DNA from: an uncultured Eubacteriales bacterium
GTDB lineage: Bacteria > Bacillota > Clostridia > Oscillospirales > Oscillospiraceae
Assembly: GCA_900544765.1 (NCBI GenBank)
Contig: UQWI01000001.1
Coordinates: 248,001-312,000 of the forward strand
Reading direction: 5' to 3'
DNA length: 64,000 nucleotides
Shown: positions 1 through 7,633 of the stretch, piece by piece
Layout: each line of letters begins with the position of its first letter
Numbering within the stretch: the first letter of the stretch is position 1
The notes under the pieces: generated by a model
Seen by the model: the letters and a program-made list of their open reading frames with translations, nothing else
What the model was told of the DNA's origin: nothing
The model's database searches: none
Program-made: the position numbers and the translations under genes

Positions 1-610
1 TGCGCTTTCCTGTGGCCTTGGCGGCGGAAATGATATTCTGCATATCCGCGTCGGACACGGCGTCAAAGGTGAACACGCGCCCTCCGTCCAGGCTGAAGCC
101 GCTGCGCACAGCCTCAAGGCCTATGTGCGTCACGCTCTCGTCATACGCGGCGGAGAGCAGCCTGTTTATGTTGTCCTCGGTAACGGGGTTTTTCGGGTCC
201 CTGGCCAATTCGGTCTCCGTCAGCGGTACGCCCTTCAGGCAGTGTATGCCGTTCTCGGTCGTGCGCCCCAGCGCCGGTAGCGCCGGAGCAAATATGACTA
301 GCTCCGGCTTATAGAACTTGTCCATTGCGGCTACCTCTGCGGCGATGTTCCCGCGAAGAGTGGAGTCAACCTTCTTGATGACGTACTTGTAGTCATCAAA
401 ATTCACCTGCTCGCAGGCCGCGCTCACGGAAGCCGACGCGGTCTCGGCCGTGGTGCCTCGGCTCTCGGTATCCACGACGAGGCAGCCAGTGCCGACGGGC
501 AGCTTTTTGCCGGAAAATATGACGCTTGTAGCCAGACCACGGCGGCGAAGCTGTACGCCCGTGTCGTTGGCGCCTGTAAAATCGTCGGCTATTATCAGGT
601 ATCTGTCCAT
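1..610 (-). CDS. four-carbon acid sugar kinase (partial, cut by window edge)
   Basis: Only the N-terminal ~203 residues are present; the gene runs off the left edge. The motif ADDFTGAND at residues 8-16 is the N-terminal signature of the DUF1537 family (OtnK/DtnK), which phosphorylates threonate or erythronate-type acids at O4 with ATP. The start is the ATG at 608-610, preceded by GGGGGTGAG at good spacing. It begins 4 nt after the PdxA-like gene and is the last visible gene of the operon. Next to a PdxA2-type gene the best guess is D-threonate 4-kinase (DtnK); the C-terminal nucleotide-binding half that would strengthen this is not in the window. Confidence 0.82.
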   Translation of the reverse strand, partial: MDRYLIIADDFTGANDTGVQLRRRGLATSVIFSGKKLPVGTGCLVVDTESRGTTAETASASVSAACEQVNFDDYKYVIKKVDSTLRGNIAAEVAAMDKFYKPELVIFAPALPALGRTTENGIHCLKGVPLTETELARDPKNPVTEDNINRLLSAAYDESVTHIGLEAVRSGFSLDGGRVFTFDAVSDADMQNIISAAKATGKR

Positions 611-614
611 AGGC

Positions 615-1643
615 TCACCCCCTGTGGCGCGCAAGCTGGGCGGCGCAGTTTATTGAGTTCACGAGGCTGAGCTCGCTCGCGTTGCCATGCCCGGCGTGTC
701 CCATCGCGGTGCCGTGGTCGACGCTGACCCGGATAATAGGCAGGCCGCAGGTGATGTTCACGCCCGCAACGGCGTCCCATTCGCCCTTTTCCTCATTGTA
801 CACAAATCCCACGACTTTCATCGGTATGTGGCCCTGGTCGTGATACATGGCCACGACGATGTCGAACCAGCCGCCGCGCATTTTGCTGAACACGGTGTCC
901 GGAGCGACCGGGCCTGTCGCATCTATGCCTTCGGCCTTGGCGGCCTCCACGGCCGGGGCTATCTCGTCCAGGTCCTCCCTGCCGAAAAGCCCGTTTTCAC
1001 CGCAGTGCGGGTTCAGTCCCGCCACGCCGACGCGCGGGTTCTCAATGCCGAGCTGCCGGCAGGCGTCGGCGGCAATGCGTATGCACTCGAGCACGCGCTC
1101 CTTTTTCACACGGTCGCAGGCCTCTCGGAGCGAGACGTGCGTGGACACATGCACGACGCGCATGTTCTCGTGCATGAGCATCATGGTGTACTTCTTCGTG
1201 TTGGTATAGTGCGCATAGATTTCGGTGTGCCCCGAAAAATGGTGCCCTGCCAGGTTTATGGCCTCTTTGTTGAGCGGGTTTGTGACCGTGCCGTCAACCT
1301 CCTTGGCCATTGCCAGCTCAATCGCCTTGACGACGCACTTGAAAGCGGCTTCGCCAGCGACGGCGCTGACCTTGCCGGGGACAACCTCCTCCATCTTTTC
1401 GAGGCCGGGATCGAGCACATCTATTACGCCGCACTCAAACCTTGCCTCGGCAACGGAGCCGATTTCGTTTATCCTGATATCCGGCTTCCCCGTGAATTCT
1501 GTGGCGCGCCTCATAATAAACGGCGAGCCCACGACAAGCGGGCGGCAGTCGTCGTAAATTGCCGGGTCGGCGAGCGCCTTGACAGCAATCTCCGGGCCAA
1601 CGCCGGCGGGGTCTCCCATAGTAATTGCCAGAATCGGCTTCAT
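615..1643 (-). CDS. pdxA2: PdxA2-type 4-phospho-D-threonate (4-hydroxythreonine-4-phosphate-like) dehydrogenase
   Basis: 342 residues, full length for the PdxA family. The start MGDPAGVGPE (9-18) and metal-ligand histidines H169, H213 and H268 (in STHVSL, NPHCGE and YHDQG) are intact, as is NPLNKEAI near 122-129. PdxA itself serves pyridoxal phosphate synthesis; PdxA2 relatives oxidise and decarboxylate D-threonate 4-phosphate to dihydroxyacetone phosphate. No other vitamin B6 gene is nearby, whereas a four-carbon acid kinase follows immediately and a glycerate kinase precedes (10 nt gap), so the catabolic role is preferred. The start ATG has GAGGCGG upstream. Substrate assignment is by context, not by diagnostic residues. 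Confidence 0.87.
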   Translation of the reverse strand: MKPILAITMGDPAGVGPEIAVKALADPAIYDDCRPLVVGSPFIMRRATEFTGKPDIRINEIGSVAEARFECGVIDVLDPGLEKMEEVVPGKVSAVAGEAAFKCVVKAIELAMAKEVDGTVTNPLNKEAINLAGHHFSGHTEIYAHYTNTKKYTMMLMHENMRVVHVSTHVSLREACDRVKKERVLECIRIAADACRQLGIENPRVGVAGLNPHCGENGLFGREDLDEIAPAVEAAKAEGIDATGPVAPDTVFSKMRGGWFDIVVAMYHDQGHIPMKVVGFVYNEEKGEWDAVAGVNITCGLPIIRVSVDHGTAMGHAGHGNASELSLVNSINCAAQLARHRG

Positions 1644-1653
1644 CCGTACCGCC

Positions 1654-2790
1654 TCACATTCCCGCCACGCTCAACGCGCGCAGCACGTTCTCAACCGCAA
1701 AGCCCAGATTTTCCTCGCTGTGCTCCTTGAGCACGGAGAAATCCTGAGGCAGTCGGTTGATGGGGAAAATAGCGGTGACACCCTCGCCGTAAGCCGCGTC
1801 AACATCGTAGTCTGCGCCGCCGACAATTGCAATGACGGGTTTATCCTGCTTTGCAGCGCGCCTTGCGACACCGATTACCACCTTGCCGCGCAGGCTCTGA
1901 GAGTCTATCTTGCCTTCGCCGGTGAAAATTATGTCCGCATCCGCGATGGCTTTGTCGAACTCGACGGTGTCGAGCACGGTCTCTATGCCCATCTGGAGAC
2001 GCGAGCCGAAGAAGGCGACCATGCCCGCGCCCATTGCGCCGGCCGCGCCGGCGCCCGGCATATCCGCCACGTCGACGCCGACGTCGCGCTTTATGACCTC
2101 GGAGAGGTGCCTCAGGCCCTGATCGAGGAATTTGACCATTTCGGGGTCTGCGCCCTTCTGCGGCCCGAATATGTATGCCGCGCCGGTTTCGCCGTACATA
2201 GGGTTGTCTATGTCGCACATGGTGACTATCTCGACCTTGTCGAAGGCCGGGTTGCGCATGGACATGTCTATGCGCTCAATGTCTTTGAGCGTGCCTCCGA
2301 CGGGGACAAAGCTCTCGCCGGCGGCGTTGTAGAACTTAACTCCTGCCGCAGCAGCCGCGCCGCAGCCGCCGTCGTTCGTGGCGCTGCCGCCCAGGCCTAT
2401 TACAAGGCGCTTGGCCCCGCTGCGCGCCGCATCGGCCAGCAGCTCTCCAACGCCAAAGGTCGTGGTGCCGCGCGGGTCCTTGTGGTCGCCGACCATCGGC
2501 AGTCCGGCCGCAGCCGCCATTTCCAGCACGGCGGTCGCTCCGTTGTCTATAAGTCCGTAATAGCCGCTGCACTGCTCGAACCAGGGGCCGGTAACCTGCT
2601 TGGTAACCTTCTCGCCGCCGACAGCTGTGAGGAAGGCGTCAACGCTGCCCTCGCCGCCGTCTGCAACGGGTATCGACTGCACGGCGCAGCCGGGGAATAT
2701 CTTCTCAATGCGCTCGGCCATCAGCTCGCAAACACGAGTCGAAGAAACAGTACCCTTAAACGAATCGGGTATGAGAACTGCCTTTTTCAA
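1654..2790 (-). CDS. glycerate 2-kinase (GlxK/GarK family)
   Basis: About 378 residues of the glycerate kinase type-2 fold, opening with PDSFKG at 8-13 and carrying GLGGSATNDGGCG and FTGEGKIDSQS, typical of this family. It would convert D-glycerate to 2-phosphoglycerate with ATP, feeding lower glycolysis. I take the TTG at 2788-2790 as start because a GGAGG lies 8 nt upstream; a longer reading from 2805 would begin inside that ribosome binding site. It is the first gene after an intra-operon hairpin with a T run, so it may be expressed at a different level from larA-kdgT. In E. coli such kinases end sugar-diacid pathways controlled by CdaR. Confidence 0.9.
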   Translation of the reverse strand: MKKAVLIPDSFKGTVSSTRVCELMAERIEKIFPGCAVQSIPVADGGEGSVDAFLTAVGGEKVTKQVTGPWFEQCSGYYGLIDNGATAVLEMAAAAGLPMVGDHKDPRGTTTFGVGELLADAARSGAKRLVIGLGGSATNDGGCGAAAAAGVKFYNAAGESFVPVGGTLKDIERIDMSMRNPAFDKVEIVTMCDIDNPMYGETGAAYIFGPQKGADPEMVKFLDQGLRHLSEVIKRDVGVDVADMPGAGAAGAMGAGMVAFFGSRLQMGIETVLDTVEFDKAIADADIIFTGEGKIDSQSLRGKVVIGVARRAAKQDKPVIAIVGGADYDVDAAYGEGVTAIFPINRLPQDFSVLKEHSEENLGFAVENVLRALSVAGM

Positions 2791-2830
2791 TGCACAAGCC
2801 TCCAATCGCTTACAGTTTCTTATAAAAACT

Positions 2831-2855
2831 GCGCCGGCCCCGGCGGAGCCGGCGC
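2831..2855 (-). terminator. intra-operon terminator or attenuator between larA-like gene and glycerate kinase
   Basis: GC-rich stem GCGCCGGC/GCCGGCGC followed on the minus strand by AGTTTTTAT. It could reduce read-through from the permease and racemase genes into the kinase-dehydrogenase genes. Confidence 0.55.
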
Positions 2856-2913
2856 ATTGTAATTCAGAGCCGGTTATAGCAGTTCAGCACTCATATACCG
2901 CTCTGAACGGCTT

Positions 2914-4197
2914 TTACACTACCATGACGGAGACGCCGTCGGGGATAGCGAGAATAGAGCCGTCCTTCACGCCCTTGGCGGCGAGTATCTCGTCGGCCTT
3001 GGCAAGCGCCTCTTCCATGGAGTGAGCGGGAACCATGTGCAGGTCGGAGACCATATCGTCCGGAGCGTCGGAAACAAAGACGACGGTCGCGCGCATCAGC
3101 AGCCTGGCGAAAATCTGGCTCTGCCACTGGTCGATGATGGTTTCCGTGGGCGGGGTGGCGATGAACTTGTCCATCATGCGCTGGAGGTTCTTCTCGTCGC
3201 GGAAGGTCTCATAGAACACCTTGCCGCCGTGCCCGTCGTTGCACTTGCTGAGCATTATGATGACGCCGCCTTCCTTGACGGTGGCCTCGGCAGCGGTCAT
3301 GCCCTTGACAGACTGGTATATGTTCTGGTCGAGAGGATAGCCGCCGTTGGTGGAGATAACGATGTCGCTCATCTTGGCGGGGACCTGGCACTGGCTGCTC
3401 AGGAACTCGCGGCCGACACGGTGGGCGAGGTCGACGTCGCCGGCGACGGCGTAGATTGGGGTCTTTTCACTGTCGTTGATGACGTTGACAACATAGGCCA
3501 GGCGCGCGGCGCGGGCGGCATAGAGCATGTCGTTGTGGATGGGGTTGCCGTCCACAATGCCGGTGCGGCTGTGCGGGTCGGCTATGAACGCGCCGTTGTG
3601 GTTGTAAACGACGGTCTTGCGGGAGGCGATGCCGGGCAGGATGCTCTTGCGTCCGCCGGAGAAGCCCGCGAAGAAGTGAGGCTCAATGAAGCCCTCGGCC
3701 ACCAGAAGATCTGCCTCCGCGGCCAGCTTGTTGATGATGAGGTCGCCGCCGCTGGGCAGCTTGCCGAGATAGACGAGGTTGTCGGTGTCGTCGCAGTCGT
3801 GGACAACTATCTTCTCGTTCTTAACTATATCCTCGCCGAACTTGTTGACCAGCTCTTCCTCGGTGGTCGCACGGTGGCAGCCGGTGGAAATGAGCAGGGT
3901 GATGTCCGCGTCGGGGCTGCCCTTACGAATCTCCTCGAGCATCGGGGGGATTATGACCTTGCTGGGGACCGGGCGGGTGTGGTCGGAGCATATAACGACA
4001 ACCTTCTTCTTGCCCTCTGCCATAACAGCCAGGGTCGGGGTTCCGATGGGGTTGGCCATGGCGGCGCGCACAAGCTCATCCGGGGTTCCGGCAGGCTTGT
4101 ACTCATGCATGTGGCTCTCCATTACGCCGGCAAAACGGCTCTCGGGAATGTCGAGCTCCAGAAATTCTTTTCCATAGGGGAATTTTACGACTGGCAT
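2914..4197 (-). CDS. larA: LarA-family nickel-pincer-dependent racemase/epimerase
   Basis: 427 residues, normal LarA length. Every residue known to matter in Lactobacillus plantarum lactate racemase appears at the same number: D72 and R75 (in DHTRPVP), H108, H174, K184 (the lysine tethering the nickel-pincer nucleotide, in GFSGGRK), H200, Q295 and K298. It is therefore very likely an active cofactor-dependent 2-hydroxyacid racemase or epimerase. LarB/LarC/LarE, needed to build the cofactor, are not in the window. Family members are known that act on lactate, malate, phenyllactate and gluconate; here the permease, glycerate kinase, PdxA2 and acid-kinase neighbours point to a sugar acid instead of lactate (inference). 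A strong AGGAGG precedes the ATG. Confidence 0.88.
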   Translation of the reverse strand: MPVVKFPYGKEFLELDIPESRFAGVMESHMHEYKPAGTPDELVRAAMANPIGTPTLAVMAEGKKKVVVICSDHTRPVPSKVIIPPMLEEIRKGSPDADITLLISTGCHRATTEEELVNKFGEDIVKNEKIVVHDCDDTDNLVYLGKLPSGGDLIINKLAAEADLLVAEGFIEPHFFAGFSGGRKSILPGIASRKTVVYNHNGAFIADPHSRTGIVDGNPIHNDMLYAARAARLAYVVNVINDSEKTPIYAVAGDVDLAHRVGREFLSSQCQVPAKMSDIVISTNGGYPLDQNIYQSVKGMTAAEATVKEGGVIIMLSKCNDGHGGKVFYETFRDEKNLQRMMDKFIATPPTETIIDQWQSQIFARLLMRATVVFVSDAPDDMVSDLHMVPAHSMEEALAKADEILAAKGVKDGSILAIPDGVSVMVV

Positions 4198-4229
4198 TAT
4201 AATTTCCTCCTAAATCAATTCTTTATACA

Positions 4230-4260
4230 GGCACCGGGCCGGCTATAGCCGTCCGGTGCC
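4230..4260. other. intercistronic stem-loop between permease and larA
   Basis: Near-perfect dyad GGCACCGG...CCGGTGCC with an inner GGCTATAGCC core. There is no T run on the minus strand, so it looks more like an mRNA-stabilising or processing structure than a terminator. Confidence 0.5.
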
Positions 4261-4277
4261 ATTAATTTAGCGGTAAA

Positions 4278-5258
4278 TCAGCCTTTCGCGGCCTTCTTGG
4301 CCTCCACCTTGGCCCTTCTCTTAACCTCATACCTGTGCAGCAGGTTGACGAAGATGGGGCAGAGGATGGCGGTGACTATGCAGCTCGCAGCCATCTGAGC
4401 GGTAGCCGCAGTGACATAGGGGCTGAGCGAGGTATCGGCTGCAGCGACAGCTGCCGGAGTCCCGGCCGCATTGCCGGCGGTGGTGCCGATGGCGCCGCCG
4501 CATTCAGCGTGCTTGCTGCGGATGAGGCGCATAAGGAGATAGCCAGCGCCGCCGGTGAGGATGCAGCAGATGACGCCCAGCAGGATGCCGGAGAGGCCGG
4601 CGCTGATGAGCTGAGTGAAGTTGAGGCCCGCGCCGAGGGGGAACGCAAAGAACGGGATGAGGATGGTCGCGCCCGCTTCGGTGAACTTGCGGATGTCCTC
4701 GTCGAGGTTGCCGAGGATGCAGCCGACAACTATAGGGGCGACGCAGCCGACAAGAATCCAGCCGTCTATCTCCGCAATACCGGTGGCGCCCATGGCGACC
4801 ATGGTGAGGAACGGTCCGTCATTGATGGAAAGAATGGAAACAGCACCGACGTCTGTCGCGTCACCGAACTCACCGGAGAGAGCGGCGTAGAGGCCGCCGT
4901 TGGAGTTGGTAATGGCGCCGATGAGGGCCAGCGGGGTGAGTCCCCAGATGCCCTCGGGTCCCCAGATGCTGTTGACCAGCCAGCCGAGGGCAGCGCCGAT
5001 AAAGAACTTGATTGCGGTCAGGATTACGCCCTTGGCAAGAGGCACGCCGGCGGACTTGACGTTAATCTGCGCGCCGTTACAAAACAGGAACACAGCCAGG
5101 ATAGGCATTGCGCCGCTCTTCCAGAGATAGGTGGTGAACGTGCTGTCGCCGCCTATCGTAATCAGGCCGGGTGCCCATGTGTTCAGTGCTGCGCCGAGCA
5201 GCAGAGGAATAACCATCAGGCCGCCCGGTATTTTCTTTACCGTTTGCAGAATCTTCAT
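4278..5258 (-). CDS. kdgT: KdgT-family sugar-acid permease (2-keto-3-deoxygluconate permease family)
   Basis: 326 residues, highly hydrophobic with about ten predicted membrane segments, and matching the KdgT family from the start (KKIPGGLMVIPLLLGA) through ITNSNGGLYAAL and GTTAGNAAGTPAAVA. Members import 2-keto-3-deoxygluconate with protons; relatives carry other small sugar acids. It is the first gene of the operon, about 375 nt downstream of a strong promoter at 5640-5668, and starts at an ATG behind GGAGGAAAAGAGA. Together with the downstream enzymes it probably brings in the acid that the LarA homologue and kinases process. The exact substrate cannot be read from sequence. Confidence 0.88.
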   Translation of the reverse strand: MKILQTVKKIPGGLMVIPLLLGAALNTWAPGLITIGGDSTFTTYLWKSGAMPILAVFLFCNGAQINVKSAGVPLAKGVILTAIKFFIGAALGWLVNSIWGPEGIWGLTPLALIGAITNSNGGLYAALSGEFGDATDVGAVSILSINDGPFLTMVAMGATGIAEIDGWILVGCVAPIVVGCILGNLDEDIRKFTEAGATILIPFFAFPLGAGLNFTQLISAGLSGILLGVICCILTGGAGYLLMRLIRSKHAECGGAIGTTAGNAAGTPAAVAAADTSLSPYVTAATAQMAASCIVTAILCPIFVNLLHRYEVKRRAKVEAKKAAKG

Positions 5259-5639
5259 TCTCTTTTCCTCCTAACAGAGATAAATGATTTGCCTTTCGGC
5301 TGTAATTGGCCGGATTCCCCAGAATCCGTTTTTGCTGCTGTGTCTCACCTCCTGACGAGCTTTCCATAATTGCGGCAGAGATGCAGTCCTCGCCGGGAAT
5401 TACACGTGGCCGTCCCGCTTACCGGTTACGTTGGGCGGCGGCGCCCCCTTCCGCGCCCGTTCAATTCGGGGCGCATATTCCCAGCTTCGGCCGCTCTCAC
5501 ACGGCAGCGCCGGATACAGTACGAGCGGGAGCAAAAAGCAAACCTTCTTATGCAAGCAGGCTTTATTCGCTCTTATAAAAGGCTATTTTTCCCTTTTTTA
5601 CTGTAAAAGGCACATACACGGCCAAGCTTTCTGAAGCCA

Positions 5640-5668
5640 AGTATATTTTCTTTTTTTGCCGTTGTCAA
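5640..5668 (-). promoter_or_regulatory. sigma-A promoter of the permease-larA-kinase operon
   Basis: -35 TTGACA at 5663-5668, 17-bp spacer, -10 TATACT at 5640-5645 on the minus strand. It implies a leader of roughly 375 nt before the kdgT-type start, long enough for RNA-level control. Confidence 0.75.
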
Positions 5669-6192
5669 GAATACAAACAAAGAAACTATGTATAACTTGC
5701 TCAAAAACGAAGTGTGCTTTCTCTCTTTTTTGTTCTAATCAAGTGCACAAGCGGTGCAAACCACATCATTTTGCACATGTTTATTACACCGTCGCTCATT
5801 CTTCCTGTTGCGCACATTTGGAGTTTACGTCCATTTTATCGCATCCCGATAATCCTGGTCAGCTTAAAAAATACTCATCTTACGTCATGCATATTGGGTA
5901 GGTAATGTCCTTTGTCGGAGGTCCGTCCGTCACTAATGCGCATGCCGGTTTTGTCCTTGATGTCCCTGAATGCACTGTATACGATTCTTAGCGTATACAG
6001 GCTTTTTGTTTATGCCTCAAATCCTTCTCCTGAGCTGTTTATCTGAGAGCTTTTCATCTTCAGGGCCGTTCTCGCGGCAGCGTTTCATCCGGCCTCCAAG
6101 TCCGCATAGGCAAAGATTCGCAGCGTCCGCCGCTCCTACAGGATATAGCCCGCACAGCGTCCTATTATCCTGTTCACACAGCCGCTCCCCTT
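5669..6192. other. gene-poor stretch, no supportable coding sequence
   Basis: Together with the leader at 5259-5632 this makes a ~930-nt gap. The part from about 5560 to 6010 is clearly more AT-rich than its surroundings. Short open frames occur but none has a convincing ribosome binding site, codon pattern or recognisable protein. It holds one perfect spaced palindrome (5975-6000) and probably the 3' end of the decayed transporter transcript. Confidence 0.6.
5975..6000. promoter_or_regulatory. perfect inverted repeat CTGTATACG-N8-CGTATACAG
   Basis: Two 9-bp arms, each itself containing the palindrome GTATAC, separated by ATTCTTAG. GTATAC-centred sites resemble operators of FCD-type GntR regulators of sugar-acid genes, but no such regulator is in the window. 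It lies ~310 bp upstream of the operon promoter. A weak plus-strand terminator is an alternative, since CTTTTTG follows. Confidence 0.4.
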
Positions 6193-7363
6193 TCATTTTT
6201 TCAGTCCTATGGTGCACTTTACCATCTCGTAAACCACATACACCGCCACAATCAATTCAGTAATCGGCATGGCGAACCAGATTGAGTCCGCTCCCGCCAC
6301 CACAGGCAGCAGGTAAATCAGGATACCGCTGACGACGAAGCCGCGAGCAACGGACACGATGAAGGCGTTCTTCGGCTTCATAAGCGCCTGGAAGTAGTAG
6401 GTGGAGAAAATATTCAGGGGGAGCAGGATGAAAGAGACACAGTAGCAGCGTATTATCCCCGGGGCTATCTCCAGCACTTCAGGCGTCGGAGACATAAAGA
6501 CGCGTATAAACATATTGGGGAACGCGAGGCTCAGAGCAGTCCAGAACACACTGAACACCGCCGCAGTTCCGAGGGCGTATTTGAGCGTCTGCCGGATTCT
6601 GTCCCCGTTGCCCGCACCGTAGTTTGTAGATATAATGGGCTGCGAGGCCTGGCCGACGCTGTATGTGCAGCACTGTGCCAAGGTGCTGACGTTGACAATG
6701 ACACCGTAGACGGCAAGCGCGTCATTCCGCAGGTACTTCATAATCTGACGGTTGAAAAGTATGGTGAGGATGCCCATTGCCACGTCTATGAAGAAGGTCG
6801 AAAAACCGGTTACAGATATCTCTTTCAGCTTTTTGGGAAGGCGGGTTGGTTTTACAAGCTTGAGCGTATTTCTCTTAGTGAAGAAGTGCGCAAGCATGAC
6901 TACGAAGGTGATGGTAGAACCGATTGCCGTGGCAAGCCCGACGCCGCAGGCGCCCATGTCGCAGGTGAACACGAAGAAGTAATCGCCGAATACGTTGAAA
7001 ATGCCGCCTGCCAGGACGGTGCCCGTGGCGAGAGCCGGGTTTTTGTCGTTGCGCAGATATGCAGCAAGCATCTGGTTGAAGAGGAAGAGCGGAATCGCAT
7101 ACTTGATGGGAGCCACATACTCCAGGCCGAGGGTCAGGGTGTTGTCCTTTGCCCCGAACATGGTCAGCAGCTCTGTCGAAGAAGATAATCAGCATCCATA
7201 TAATCGCCGCCAGAATGACGGAGCCTGTTACTGAAGCCGTGAAGTATTCGTTAGACTCCTTCTCCTGACCGCGCACGCGGCCTCGTATAGTGCTGAAAAT
7301 TACGGAGCCGCCTATACCCATAAGCAGGCCGAAGCTGTAAATAATATTCCAGACCGGAGCCAC
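6193..7363 (-). pseudogene. MATE-family efflux transporter, 5'-truncated and frameshifted
   Basis: The C-terminal three quarters (from MFGAKDNTLTLG to the end at 6193) is an intact MATE Na+- or H+-driven multidrug exporter sequence. The preceding part (VAPVWNIIYSFGLLMGIGGS to LIIFFD) lies in another frame: one extra base near 7170-7175 (GACAGAGCTG where GACGAGCTG would keep frame) breaks the gene. Upstream, the frame is closed by a TGA at 7373-7375, so roughly the first 45-50 residues, including the first membrane helix, are missing. It has a good promoter at 7483-7511, but a terminator-like hairpin sits between promoter and coding remnant. A sequencing error could explain the frameshift but not the missing N terminus. 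Confidence 0.75.
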
Positions 7364-7396
7364 GACTGCTTGTCACATCCTTTTTAAAATGAAAAA

Positions 7397-7439
7397 AGCC
7401 GGACAAGGTCAGACGTTCCAGTCTGTGCCTTATCCGGCT
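7397..7439 (-). terminator. strong hairpin with T run upstream of the MATE remnant
   Basis: Stem AGCCGGATAAGG.../...CCTTGTCCGGCT followed by TTTTTT on the minus strand. It lies ~45 nt after the predicted transcription start, so it would end a short RNA of about 90 nt or act as an attenuator for the decayed transporter. Confidence 0.65.
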
Positions 7440-7482
7440 AATCATTTCTTACGAATGATTTGCCCTCCGAGCAAGCCCAGCA

Positions 7483-7511
7483 ATGCTAACGCAACATATC
7501 TTGTATGTCAA
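7483..7511 (-). promoter_or_regulatory. promoter upstream of the MATE remnant
   Basis: -35 TTGACA at 7506-7511, 17-bp spacer, -10 TAGCAT at 7483-7488 (minus strand). Confidence 0.55.
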
Positions 7512-7602
7512 TAGCCAAATTGACCATTTCCCAGGCCATAATTTGCGTGCCGCGCGTCAATCCGCTGCTCTACAAAGCGGCTCCAAAACAGCGCTGAAAT
7601 TA

Positions 7603-7630
7603 AAAAAGGAGGGATTTTTCCCTCCTTTTT
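7603..7630 (-). terminator. lysS terminator
   Basis: AAAAAGGAGGGA/TCCCTCCTTTTTT hairpin ending the minus-strand greA-lysS transcript directly after the lysS stop; A and T runs on both sides make it bidirectional. Confidence 0.8.
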
Positions 7631-7633
7631 GGT

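Noticed and set aside
5390..5440. Cobalamin-riboswitch-like segment (GGGAATTACACG...GTCCCGC) on the plus strand
   Set aside because: Only fragments of the consensus match, and no plus-strand gene lies downstream.
5656..5905. Small plus-strand proteins of 63-81 residues in the AT-rich gap
   Set aside because: No ribosome binding site, no recognisable motif, and they lie over or beside the operon promoter on the opposite strand.
7397..7476. Known riboswitch class upstream of the MATE remnant
   Set aside because: I could not match guanidine, purine, preQ1 or other conserved cores; only two simple hairpins are evident.
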